Assembly: GCA_030655595.1 (NCBI GenBank)
Contig: JAUSNQ010000080.1
Span: 1 to 16,553, forward strand
Direction: 5' to 3'
DNA length: 16,553 nt
Source: Paludibacter sp.
GTDB lineage: Bacteria; Bacteroidota; Bacteroidia; Bacteroidales; Paludibacteraceae
The translations under genes were made by a program, and so were the position numbers. The notes under the pieces were generated by a model, which was given only the letters and a program-made list of their open reading frames with translations, had not been told where the DNA came from and ran no database searches. This document shows positions 1 through 7,385 of this stretch, in pieces. The stretch's first letter is position 1. Each line of letters opens with the position of its first letter.

Positions 1-19
1 CTTTGATACAACAGATCTT

Positions 20-2476
20 ATGAAAACGCTATTTATACCATTCATTGCATGTATCCTGATCAGTATTAATCTGACGGCACAAGACAAATCGAGAAAAGAA
101 GTCAAGGGCGATAGATACACCTTTAATTATAATTACGAAAAAGCCATCAAGAATTATAACAAGACCAAGGATCTGACGGTTGATGGTCAACGTGCTTTGG
201 CCGTAAGTTACCACAAAATGGATCAAAACAGACTGGCTGAAGAAACGTACGCAAAAATGATTGGTGCTGACATCGAAATCATTCCGGAGGATTATTACAA
301 TTATGCCATGGTTCTGAAAATGAACGGAAAATATACTGAATCGAATCGGTGGATGGATCAATTTGCTGCAATCAAAAAGAACGATTTACGGGTGTTGGAC
401 TATCTTGCCAATAAAAGCAGACTCGCAGCATTACAAAAAGATAACGGTGAAGTTTACATCGAACATCAAACCATGAATACAGATGCATTGGATTTTGGAA
501 CTGCCTATTATGACGACAAAGTTGTATTTGCATCAACCAGAACCAGCCGTAAAATATTTGTCAGCAAATACAATTGGACCAACAAGCCCTTTTGGAGTAT
601 GTACGTTTCGGAAGTGGAAGACGGTCAAATGAAAACCCCCGAAAAATTCGCAAAAGCTTTGAATGGCAAATTGCACGACGGTCCGGTAAGTTTGAGCAAC
701 CAGGATACTTACATGGCATTTACCAGAAATCATTATCGGGATAGAAGTAAAGATAAAATTGTAGAACTGCAAATTTGGTTTAGTCGTTTGACAGATGGAG
801 AATGGTCGAAACCAGAACCATTTATACACAACAACGCAGCCTATTCGGTGGGACATCCCTGTTTGACTGCCGACGGAAACACAATGTATTTCACCAGTGA
901 TATGCCCGGAGGTTATGGAGGGATGGATATTTACAAATCTACCAAAGATGTGGATGGTGAGTGGGGTTTTCCTGTAAACTTAGGTAATAAAATCAACACC
1001 GAAGGCGACGAAATGTTTCCGTTTTTTGAAAGCACGAGTGGGAATTTTCTTTTCTCTTCCAACGGTCGGTTTGGACTGGGAGGATTGGATATTTTTATCA
1101 GTCAGTTAAGTGGCACAGGATTTTCACCGGCTTACAATCCCGGATCACCTTTGAATACGCAATATGATGACTTCGCAGCCATCGTTGATAATGCCATGTG
1201 TCAGGGATACTTTTCGACAAACAGAGCCGGAGGAAGTGGTGGCGATGATATTTATTCGCTAACATTGAAGGATCCTGATGTGACTTTCACAGTTAGTTTT
1301 CCAGATGATATTCCTGTTGTCAGGAAAATCAGAGAAACTTTTCCACTTCGTAACTACGTATTTTTCAATTCAGGCTCGACAGAGATTCCCGAACGTTACG
1401 TTTCTTTGAACAAAGCGCAGGTAAAAGATTTCAAAGAAGATCAATTAGAAGAATTCACATCCAAACATCCTGCAGGTCGTTCGGTACGACAAATGAATGT
1501 TTATTACAATGTAATCAATATCCTGGGGAATCGCATGTATAAATTTCCAGAAGCAAACATAACTTTGGTTGGTTCTTCGGAAAATGGAATCAAAGATGCA
1601 GAAGCCATGGCAGCATCAGTTAAAAGTTATTTGGTGAATACTTTTGGCATCGCTGAAAAAAGAATAAAAATTGAAGGCCGGGACAAACCCAAACTTCCAT
1701 CCGAACAAGTGGGTGGTATCAAAGAGTTGGCATTGCTTCGTGAAGGCGACCAGCGTGTGTCGATTGAAAGTACTTTCCCGGGTATCCTGATGGAATTCCA
1801 AAGCGGACCTGAAGCACCCTTAAAACCAGTCGAAATTGTTACAGTTATTGAAGAACCGATGCGCGAGAACTATGTAGCTTTCAATGTTTCGGGAGCCAAA
1901 AAATCACTTACTTCGTGGTCGATGGATATCAAAAACGAAAAAAACTCCGTGCTACATTACGGACCATACACCGAGGAAAATGTCAACATCAACCGATTAT
2001 CTGTTTTGAACAATCAACCAAAGGGTAACTACAAGGCTACAATGACAGGAAAAACCAAGATGGGTAAGACCATAACCAAAGAAGCTTTGTTCGACATGAC
2101 ACTGGCTGTTGCACCGAAAGTTGAGGAAGTCATGCGATTCAGCATCATCTACGAATTCGATGATGACAAAGCAATTCTCATCTACGAAAAGTACCTCACC
2201 GAAATTGTAACACCCAAGATTCCAGTCAATGGAAAGGTCATCATTCGCGGTTACACGGATATCATCGGAGGTGAAGAACATAATCAGAGATTGTCGCTTG
2301 CCCGTGCCAATGATGTACGAAAAATCATGGAAGCCAGTTTGAAAAATGCCAACAGAACTGATGTTACATTTGATGTAAGCGGTCATGGAGAAGATGAAAG
2401 CAGCTCACCATTTGAGAATAAATATCCGGAAGAAAGATTTTATAACAGGACGGTGATTATTGATATTGTGCCATAG
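20..2476 (+). CDS. TPR / PD40 / OmpA-like outer-membrane-associated protein
   Basis: An 818-residue exported protein. Residues 1 to about 21 form a signal peptide (MKTLF start, hydrophobic core, ending TAQ). No lipobox cysteine follows, so it is probably not a lipoprotein. TPR-like helices span about 30-130. PD40 (WD40-like beta-propeller) repeats with the typical FTSD-x-PGG-x-GG-x-DIY pattern span about 155-415. An OmpA-like region lies at about 445-580 and a clear C-terminal OmpA peptidoglycan-binding domain at about 705-818 (FDDDKA start, GYTDIIGG, NQRLSLARA, YNRTV end). Family knowledge: this architecture resembles PorE of Porphyromonas and gliding/T9SS-linked OmpA proteins, which anchor outer-membrane complexes to peptidoglycan. 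The exact role here is inference. The first 19 bases show no clear promoter, so it may be the last gene of an operon starting outside the window, often with a PorP/SprF-type barrel. Confidence 0.85.
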   Translation: MKTLFIPFIACILISINLTAQDKSRKEVKGDRYTFNYNYEKAIKNYNKTKDLTVDGQRALAVSYHKMDQNRLAEETYAKMIGADIEIIPEDYYNYAMVLKMNGKYTESNRWMDQFAAIKKNDLRVLDYLANKSRLAALQKDNGEVYIEHQTMNTDALDFGTAYYDDKVVFASTRTSRKIFVSKYNWTNKPFWSMYVSEVEDGQMKTPEKFAKALNGKLHDGPVSLSNQDTYMAFTRNHYRDRSKDKIVELQIWFSRLTDGEWSKPEPFIHNNAAYSVGHPCLTADGNTMYFTSDMPGGYGGMDIYKSTKDVDGEWGFPVNLGNKINTEGDEMFPFFESTSGNFLFSSNGRFGLGGLDIFISQLSGTGFSPAYNPGSPLNTQYDDFAAIVDNAMCQGYFSTNRAGGSGGDDIYSLTLKDPDVTFTVSFPDDIPVVRKIRETFPLRNYVFFNSGSTEIPERYVSLNKAQVKDFKEDQLEEFTSKHPAGRSVRQMNVYYNVINILGNRMYKFPEANITLVGSSENGIKDAEAMAASVKSYLVNTFGIAEKRIKIEGRDKPKLPSEQVGGIKELALLREGDQRVSIESTFPGILMEFQSGPEAPLKPVEIVTVIEEPMRENYVAFNVSGAKKSLTSWSMDIKNEKNSVLHYGPYTEENVNINRLSVLNNQPKGNYKATMTGKTKMGKTITKEALFDMTLAVAPKVEEVMRFSIIYEFDDDKAILIYEKYLTEIVTPKIPVNGKVIIRGYTDIIGGEEHNQRLSLARANDVRKIMEASLKNANRTDVTFDVSGHGEDESSSPFENKYPEERFYNRTVIIDIVP

Positions 2477-2567
2477 TTTACTCAGGTTCCGAGATTATCC
2501 AGTATGCCCTCAGCCCGGTTTAGTGAGCAATTGATACTGGTGATGTGGAGTTGCTCGATGGTGTCCG

Positions 2568-3773
2568 TTATTTTTCTAACTCCTTAGTGATGTAAGCTTT
2601 CAGTTCGTTTTCAGAAGGTAGGTCAACGAGATATTTCTGAACAAAAATGTGTTGATCGAGCCCTCCCGTAGCGTATTTAACCTGTGTATTACCTTTATCA
2701 GTACAAAGTAAAATGCCAATGGGCGGATTGTCGTCGTGAGTCATCACTTCGTGTTTGAAATAGTTGAGGTACATATTGAGTTGCGATGCATGTTCGTGTT
2801 TGAATTTATCCATTTTCAGTTCTACCACAACGTGACATTTGAGCAAGCGGTGATAGAATAGCAAATCGACAAAAAAATAATCAGTATCAATCAGTATTCG
2901 TTTCTGCCTTGCTTCAAAACAGAACCCATGTCCCATTTCGAGTAGAAAAGATTGTAGATTGTCGAGAATGGCTTGTTCCAAATCGGTTTCAGTAACTAAA
3001 GCCCTTTGTTTCAATCCCAAAAACTCCAATGTTATTGGGGTGTTGATAATGTCGTTGGGTTGTAACTGAATCGCTTTTTGGTTTGCTAAATTTGAAAGTG
3101 CTTCTTTGTTTTTCGATAATCCACTCCGTTCAAAGTAAAGTGAATTGATTTGGCGTTCGAGTTCAGAAACCGACCAGTTACCTTTTATGCATTCCATTTC
3201 GTAAAAAGCACGTTTTAACGGATCTTCAAATTTAGAGATATTCAATAAATTTGAATAAGGCAAACGCTTAATTAACAGCGAGGAAGGTACACCTTTGAAT
3301 TTGGCGGACGGCATCCGCCATTTTTCAATTTCCAATTCGGCGGATGTTGTCTGCCAAATTGGCTCTGAAGATACGGCACTCGGCAAGTGCCGCTTTTCAT
3401 TCTGCAATTCAGTGGTCGACATCCGCCAAATTGATAAATCTGTGTCTATATTTGGAATCAATTTGATTGTATCTAAAGGTAGGAGATTTGTAATTTCAAC
3501 ACCTAACTGTGGATAAGCACTATAAAACTGGCGAAATTCACGAAAACGTCTTTCCGTCATTCCTTTAGTATTCAGACGGTTTTCTAGATTTTTTAATAGT
3601 TTCTCGCCATATTGTGCACGGTCATTTCCGTTTTGTTCAAATTCCACAATGTAATATCCTATCAGCCAGTTACGAAAAGTTAAACCTGTGTTTATGGCAT
3701 GAGCCGTGGAATTTTGCAATGCCGTTTGAACGGACTGAATTTGGTTTAACAATGATTCAAAGTTAATTTGCAT
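2568..3773 (-). CDS. DUF1016 / YhcG-type PDDEXK nuclease-domain protein
   Basis: A 401-residue protein. Residues 1-100 match the helical DUF1016 N-terminal domain (LTFRNWLIGYYIVEFEQ, GMTERRFREFRQFY). Residues 185-385 match the YhcG C-terminal PD-(D/E)XK nuclease fold, with candidate catalytic residues D303, E318 and K320 and the following Q331. The family is a predicted DNase of unclear physiological role, found as an orphan or near restriction-modification loci. No such genes are visible here. Between the domains, residues 116-163 are four 12-residue units (starting W116, R128, W140, W152) encoded by hairpin DNA. The reading frame stays open through them. It converges on the OmpA gene with a 91-bp gap and is expressed alone, probably from the promoter box at 3874-3881. 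The ATG at 3773 gives the usual N-terminus. Confidence 0.88.
   Translation of the reverse strand: MQINFESLLNQIQSVQTALQNSTAHAINTGLTFRNWLIGYYIVEFEQNGNDRAQYGEKLLKNLENRLNTKGMTERRFREFRQFYSAYPQLGVEITNLLPLDTIKLIPNIDTDLSIWRMSTTELQNEKRHLPSAVSSEPIWQTTSAELEIEKWRMPSAKFKGVPSSLLIKRLPYSNLLNISKFEDPLKRAFYEMECIKGNWSVSELERQINSLYFERSGLSKNKEALSNLANQKAIQLQPNDIINTPITLEFLGLKQRALVTETDLEQAILDNLQSFLLEMGHGFCFEARQKRILIDTDYFFVDLLFYHRLLKCHVVVELKMDKFKHEHASQLNMYLNYFKHEVMTHDDNPPIGILLCTDKGNTQVKYATGGLDQHIFVQKYLVDLPSENELKAYITKELEK
3285..3433. repeat. Four hairpins at exact 36-bp period inside the DUF1016 gene
   Basis: Four stem-loops with 5-nt loops at 3309-3313, 3345-3349, 3381-3385 and 3417-3421, exactly 36 bp apart. The first and third have perfect 7-bp arms (TGGCGGA/TCCGCCA and CGGCACT/AGTGCCG). 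The second has 12-bp arms with two mismatches (3333-3344 with 3350-3361). The fourth is more degenerate (3405-3416 with 3422-3433). On the coding (minus) strand the units translate into four 12-residue repeats, residues 116-163, alternating a W-x-x-x-(T/S)-x-E-L type and a PSA-containing type. The tract joins the two DUF1016 domains as an in-frame linker. Confidence 0.8.
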
Positions 3774-3873
3774 CAGCTTCTTTATTGATATTGGTTAAGG
3801 TTCATAAAAAACAGATAAATTGCTAATCAGATGCAACTTAGCTAAACCTGAATTGCATACATTTTCAACTTTG

Positions 3874-3881
3874 CAAATTTA
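3874..3881 (-). promoter_or_regulatory. Probable -7 box for the DUF1016 gene
   Basis: On the minus strand this reads TAAATTTG, a full match to the Bacteroidetes -7 consensus TAnnTTTG. It lies about 100 bp before the ATG at 3773. No good TTTG -33 box is seen at the expected distance, so the call rests on one element. Confidence 0.4.
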
Positions 3882-3922
3882 GTTATTTATTCGATAAAAA
3901 TTAAGAGTATGAACAAATTTTA

Positions 3923-4229
3923 TCAGATCAAATCAGGATTTTCATCGTGGCGAATTCGCCAATAACTCATTGTGCTAATTGAATTCAGTTCATTAGATAC
4001 GAGGATATTCATAGTATTGTTTTCCTTAATTTTTATTGAATCAAAGATTTTGGCAAATGCATCTCCATAAAGCACTTTTCTTCCATAGCTTTATAAGCCA
4101 CCAATAATTCTATTATCACAATCTGCGTGTATAAAATAAATTTCAATATCATTTGGTTTTTTAAATATTATTAATAAATTTACGGGCTGTTATCTGATTT
4201 ACAAAAACACGTATTTCCGATTGATTCGT
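3923..4229 (-). pseudogene. Decayed coding remnant, family not recognised
   Basis: Reading the minus strand from 4229 gives about 22 natural-looking codons (…VFVNQITARKF…). A one-base frame change at the A/T run near 4158-4165 leads into a second stretch (KKPNDIEIYFIHADCDNRII). An in-frame TAA at 4091-4093 interrupts it, and the same frame then continues for 55 codons (SYGRKVLYGDAFAKIF … RIRHDENPDLI) to a TGA at 3923-3925. No ATG opens the upper part. The composition looks protein-like despite one shift and one stop, which suggests a broken gene rather than random DNA. I do not recognise the family. It fills most of the 505-bp gap between the DUF1016 and nfeD genes. The rest of that gap is AT-rich, with nothing further I can name. 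Confidence 0.35.
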
Positions 4230-4278
4230 TTACAATTTATGTGATTTTATTTTTCCACAAAACATAAAATTCTACATT

Positions 4279-4719
4279 ATGAACCTTGAAGTATGGCACA
4301 TTTGGGTAATTGTTGCCCTAATTTTCGGTATTTTAGAAATTTTCACCCCTTCATTTATTGCTTTCAGCATCGCCATCGGATGTTTATTTTCGGCTTTAGG
4401 CGCCGGACTTGAGGCATCCTTTAAAATCCAGTTGTTATTATTTTCAGTGGGCACTGCCATCGCGTTCTTTGGCGTCAGACCTTTTATGCTGAAGTTCGCC
4501 CATAAGACAAGCAATGCGGTCAAAACGAATGTAGAAGCACTGGTTGGAAAAACCGGCCGGGTGACCGAAACGATAAGTAACCGCTTAAACACAGGCAGAG
4601 CTGTGGTGGAAGGTGACGACTGGCGGGTGATATCCGAGGACGACAACCCAATTGATGCCGGAGAGAGCATTGAAGTTCTGAAAGTCGACAGTACCCGTTT
4701 GATTGTCAGGAAAAAATAG
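4279..4719 (+). CDS. Short NfeD-family membrane protein
   Basis: 146 residues. Residues 5-75 contain two to three hydrophobic segments (WVIVALIFGILEIF, IAFSIAIGCLFSALGAG, IQLLLFSVGTAIAFF). Residues 85-146 form the soluble OB-fold NfeD C-terminal domain, with the hallmark VGKTGRV, a GRAVVEGDDW strand and GESIEV before the terminal strand. It is the short form without the ClpP-like protease domain. Family knowledge: NfeD proteins are encoded next to SPFH/stomatin genes and work with them in membrane microdomains. Here the SPFH gene follows after 32 bp on the same strand, so the two are very probably one operon. I see no convincing TAnnTTTG box upstream. Confidence 0.9.
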   Translation: MNLEVWHIWVIVALIFGILEIFTPSFIAFSIAIGCLFSALGAGLEASFKIQLLLFSVGTAIAFFGVRPFMLKFAHKTSNAVKTNVEALVGKTGRVTETISNRLNTGRAVVEGDDWRVISEDDNPIDAGESIEVLKVDSTRLIVRKK

Positions 4720-4751
4720 CATCAACAAATTCATTCTTAAAACTTAATAAT

Positions 4752-5729
4752 ATGGGACTCACAATTATTCTGGGCTTAATAGCTCTTTTCGTCGTTATTT
4801 TTGCTTTTATGGGCTTCAAAATCGTCCAACAATCCGAAACCATGGTCGTTGAACGTCTTGGCAAGTACAGTCGCACCCTCAGTGCCGGAATCAACATCAT
4901 CTGGCCTGTCATCGACAAACCCCGCGAAATCATGTGGAGGTATATCAGAGAAGGTCAGGAAGGTAGAAGTTACATTGTTAAAGCATCTACTACCCGCATC
5001 GATTTACGTGAAAGCGTGTATGATTTTCCAAAACAGAATGTCATCACCAAAGACAATGTGGTAACAGAAATCAACGCCATCCTGTATTTCCAGATTACCG
5101 ACCCGGTACGTGCCATTTACGAGATATCCAATTTGCCCGATGCCATTGAAAAACTGACTCAAACTACACTGCGTAATGTGATTGGTGATATGAGTCTCGA
5201 CGACACCCTGACTTCCCGCGACACCATCAACGGAAAACTGCGGGCAGTGCTCGACGATGCTACCCACAAATGGGGCGTAAAAGTGAATCGGGTTGAATTG
5301 CAGGACATCAATCCGCCGCACGATATCCGCGACGCCATGGAAAAACAAATGCGTGCCGAACGCGACAAACGTGCCAAGATTCTGGAAGCCGAAGGTCAGA
5401 AACAATCCCAGATATTACAATCAGAAGGAATGAAACTCGCCGCTATCAACAAAGCCGAAGGTGAAAAACAATCGCAAATACTCCGTGCCGAAGGAGAAGC
5501 CCAGGCAAAAATAAGAACAGCAGAAGGTGAAGCCGAAGCCATCGAAAAAATCACCCGCGCCGTTGTCAGCACCAAAGGCGACCCCATCAACTACCTGGTT
5601 GCCATCAGGTACATAGACACCCTGAAGGATATGGTATCGGGCAAAGACAACAAAGTGATTTATTTGCCGTACGAAGCAACTGGGGTGCTGAGTTCGATTG
5701 GGGGGATTAAGGAGATGTTGATGAAGTGA
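4752..5729 (+). CDS. SPFH/Band 7 membrane protein, slipin (QmcA/stomatin-like) type
   Basis: 325 residues. There is one N-terminal membrane segment (about 3-22), then the SPFH domain from about 25 to 200 (VPQ-type start here VQQSETMVVERLGKYSRTL, then GINIIWPVID, DNVVTEINAILYFQI, LRNVIGDMSLDDTL). Residues 200-270 are a long coiled coil of repeated AEGEKQSQI/EGEAEA units, as in slipin-2/QmcA and eukaryotic SLP-2. A conserved hydrophobic C-terminus (YLPYEATGVLSSIGGIKEMLMK) follows. It is predicted to form large ring oligomers that organise membrane domains and modulate membrane proteases. It lies 32 bp behind nfeD, and a strong terminator about 50 bp after its stop closes the operon. Confidence 0.93.
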   Translation: MGLTIILGLIALFVVIFAFMGFKIVQQSETMVVERLGKYSRTLSAGINIIWPVIDKPREIMWRYIREGQEGRSYIVKASTTRIDLRESVYDFPKQNVITKDNVVTEINAILYFQITDPVRAIYEISNLPDAIEKLTQTTLRNVIGDMSLDDTLTSRDTINGKLRAVLDDATHKWGVKVNRVELQDINPPHDIRDAMEKQMRAERDKRAKILEAEGQKQSQILQSEGMKLAAINKAEGEKQSQILRAEGEAQAKIRTAEGEAEAIEKITRAVVSTKGDPINYLVAIRYIDTLKDMVSGKDNKVIYLPYEATGVLSSIGGIKEMLMK

Positions 5730-5777
5730 GAAATTTGCATTTCGACCTACTGAATATCCTCTGAGGAAACTTTGAAT

Positions 5778-5805
5778 AACCTCCGGTTGAAACCGGAGGT
5801 TTTTT
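5778..5805 (+). terminator. Rho-independent terminator after the SPFH gene
   Basis: Perfect inverted repeat AACCTCCGGTT / AACCGGAGGTT (5778-5788 with 5791-5801) with a tight loop, followed by a run of T at 5800-5805. It lies about 50 bp after the stop at 5729, with no gene between. Confidence 0.88.
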
Positions 5806-5825
5806 ATGTACCATCTTCGCGAAAA

Positions 5826-5866
5826 CCTGTTGTACAAAAAAGTTCATCATAACTTTTTCAACAAGG
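5826..5866. other. AT-rich hairpin upstream of the XRE/ImmA gene
   Basis: AAAAAGTT (5837-5844), loop CATCAT, AACTTTTT (5851-5858). The outer arms CCTGTTG and CAACAAGG extend the pairing imperfectly. It stands about 70 bp before the promoter of the next gene. It could be a weak second terminator or a protein-binding site. The sequence alone does not decide. Confidence 0.4.
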
Positions 5867-5909
5867 TAGAATAGGTTAGATAATATTTTAAAAAATATTT
5901 GAAGATGTG

Positions 5910-5944
5910 GTTGACAAATAAAATAAATATTGTATTTTTGTCAA
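5910..5944 (+). promoter_or_regulatory. Promoter with overlapping palindromic operator
   Basis: A -7 box TATTTTTG (5933-5940) matches TAnnTTTG. GTTG at 5910-5913 sits exactly 19 bp upstream, where the -33 TTTG is expected. An 8-bp inverted repeat, TTGACAAA (5911-5918) and TTTGTCAA (5937-5944), covers both elements. A dimeric repressor bound there would block the promoter. The XRE domain encoded just downstream makes autoregulation the natural reading (inference). Confidence 0.65.
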
Positions 5945-5955
5945 CACAATAAATT

Positions 5956-7041
5956 ATGACAGATCATATGGAAAACAATTTTGCAAACAGACTTATTTCC
6001 GCCCGCAAAATGGCTGGGATGTCGCTACAGAGTTTGGCTGATAAGCTTGAAAATGTAGTTTCGAAGCAATCGTTGAATAAGTATGAACAGGGTAAGATGA
6101 AACCTGACAGCGAGTTGGTTATAAAGATTTCCAATGTACTGAATGTACCGGTAAACTATTTTTACACTGAACCAAATGTTGAAATTCAGTTTAAAAACAT
6201 TGATTTCAGAAAGTACACTACCAAACTCACCAATACCGAAGAAGAAACCATTCAGGAAAAAGCCAGAGAAGTTTTTGAGCGTTATTTTGAATTGGAAAGT
6301 TTGCTGAATATGAAAGACGAGAATACTGATTATCGTTTTAAGAAGACTGTTTGTACTGCTCATGATGCAGAAGAGGCAGCCAATAAATTAAGAATGAAGT
6401 GGAATTTGGGATATGACCCAATTCCGGATGTAGTGGAAATGCTTGAAGATAAAGGGTATAAAGTGGTAGATATTGAAACCTCAGGTGCTTTCGATGGCTT
6501 TAAAGCCGATGTGGGGAATACCAAGGTTATCGTGCTTCGTAAAATAAACGAAAAAGATGATGTGGTTCGCAAACGATTTACCGCATTACATGAGTTGGCT
6601 CATCATATACTGGTATTTCCGGAGAATATCTTGCAAAAAGAGGAAGAAAAACTTTGTCATGCTTTTGCCAGTGCTTTATTATATCCGGCAGAAATGGCTG
6701 TAAAGGAACTACAAAAAGGGCGTTTTCATTTTTACGAAAGAGAATTGACGCTTATCAAAGAAAGATGGGGAATTTCATTTTCGGCAATATTCAGTCGCGC
6801 ATTACAACTGGGAATTATCAATGATTCAGTTTACAAACGTTTTAATATGGGGTACCGTTCACGGAAATATCACTTAGCCAATATGGAGCCCGGGAGATAC
6901 AGAAGCCGTGAAAAACCAACCAGAATGGAACGTTTGGTATATATTGGGTTGGGTAAGGAAATGTTGAGTATTAATGAAGCTGCTTATTTTTCAGGTATTT
7001 CCTCGTGGAAACTTCAATCACAACTGAATCAGTTGGTATGA
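5956..7041 (+). CDS. XRE-family HTH / ImmA-IrrE metallopeptidase fusion, antitoxin-like regulator
   Basis: 361 residues. Residues 10-70 form an XRE/Cro helix-turn-helix (FANRLISARKMAGMSLQSLA … LNKYEQGKMKP). Residues 135-290 form an ImmA/IrrE (COG2856) domain with the zinc-peptidase motif H212-E-L-A-H216 and the downstream EEKLCHAFASALLYP helix. The last 80 residues are basic and end in a helix-turn-helix-like stretch. Family knowledge: such fusions act as DNA-binding regulators, often as the antitoxin half of a pair, and some cleave a repressor. Its stop overlaps the start of the next frame by ATGA, typical of translationally coupled TA genes, and that partner is a PIN-like remnant. The start at 5956 leaves a very short leader after the -7 box. 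ATG 5968 (MENNFANRL) is an alternative. Confidence 0.88.
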   Translation: MTDHMENNFANRLISARKMAGMSLQSLADKLENVVSKQSLNKYEQGKMKPDSELVIKISNVLNVPVNYFYTEPNVEIQFKNIDFRKYTTKLTNTEEETIQEKAREVFERYFELESLLNMKDENTDYRFKKTVCTAHDAEEAANKLRMKWNLGYDPIPDVVEMLEDKGYKVVDIETSGAFDGFKADVGNTKVIVLRKINEKDDVVRKRFTALHELAHHILVFPENILQKEEEKLCHAFASALLYPAEMAVKELQKGRFHFYERELTLIKERWGISFSAIFSRALQLGIINDSVYKRFNMGYRSRKYHLANMEPGRYRSREKPTRMERLVYIGLGKEMLSINEAAYFSGISSWKLQSQLNQLV

Positions 7042-7231
7042 GAATAGTCATTACAGATGTCATAAAATTGAAGTAAATGGAAGCGCCTGGGTTATTGAAC
7101 AGTTAGTCAATAATGAAATAATTGATTGTATAAGAGGAATTTCCCTGCTGAACCAATTGTTGAAAATCAACAATCGGCTGCCGGTTGAACAAATAAAGCA
7201 AATGATTGAGTGCTTAAGACTTAAACCATAA
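7038..7231 (+). pseudogene. PIN-like toxin remnant with internal deletion
   Basis: The ATG at 7038 overlaps the upstream TGA and opens MRIVITDV, the typical first beta strand and catalytic Asp of a PIN nuclease (DUF3368-like). This frame stops at 7074-7076. From 7061 a different frame (offset by two) runs to TAA 7229-7231: HKIEVNGSAWVIEQL, then a helix pair containing SLLNQLL, NNRLPVEQIKQM and ending RLKP. This looks like the C-terminal end of the same kind of protein. The N-terminal strand and C-terminal end are thus joined near GATGT|CAT out of frame, with the central 90-110 residues missing (estimate from family length of about 150-170). The protein cannot be functional. The assignment rests on remembered family patterns and the ATGA coupling. 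Confidence 0.7.
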
Positions 7232-7353
7232 AAAGAATAACTTCATTTTCACAAAAAACAATACAATTTTAAATTTATTTTACCCCATCTTTTAAAACAT
7301 GACGCATCAAACCGTGCAATTGTAAAAATATGGTATATTCCACCCTTTTTTTG

Positions 7354-7361
7354 TACTTTTG
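7354..7361 (+). promoter_or_regulatory. -7 box for the lysS gene
   Basis: TACTTTTG matches the Bacteroidetes -7 consensus TAnnTTTG and lies 24 bp before the ATG at 7386, which gives a short leader. No good -33 TTTG is seen at the usual 19-21 bp. The 154-bp gap after the toxin remnant otherwise holds only AT-rich sequence. Confidence 0.55.
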
Positions 7362-7385
7362 CAACAATTTTGAAATTAACTACAA

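Noticed and set aside
1997..2386. Minus-strand 129-codon frame inside the OmpA-like gene
   Set aside because: It lies opposite a strongly conserved OmpA domain, with no promoter or recognisable motif.
2477..2567. Possible terminator between the convergent OmpA and nuclease genes
   Set aside because: There is only a 6-bp GAGCAA/TTGCTC pairing with a 20-nt loop and no T-run. Too weak to call.
3285..3433. CRISPR-like array, because of the regular 36-bp spacing
   Set aside because: The units are contiguous, diverged, in frame with a protein and have no unique spacers or cas genes.
3295..3516. Plus-strand open frame of 73 codons across the hairpin array
   Set aside because: It is the antisense of the DUF1016 gene. 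It stays open only because palindromic repeats read similarly on both strands. There is no domain or promoter for it.
5421..5837. Long minus-strand frames opposite the SPFH gene (also 5004-5405)
   Set aside because: They are shadows of a gene with repetitive GAA/GCC-rich codons. The translated products look unlike real proteins, and one crosses the terminator.
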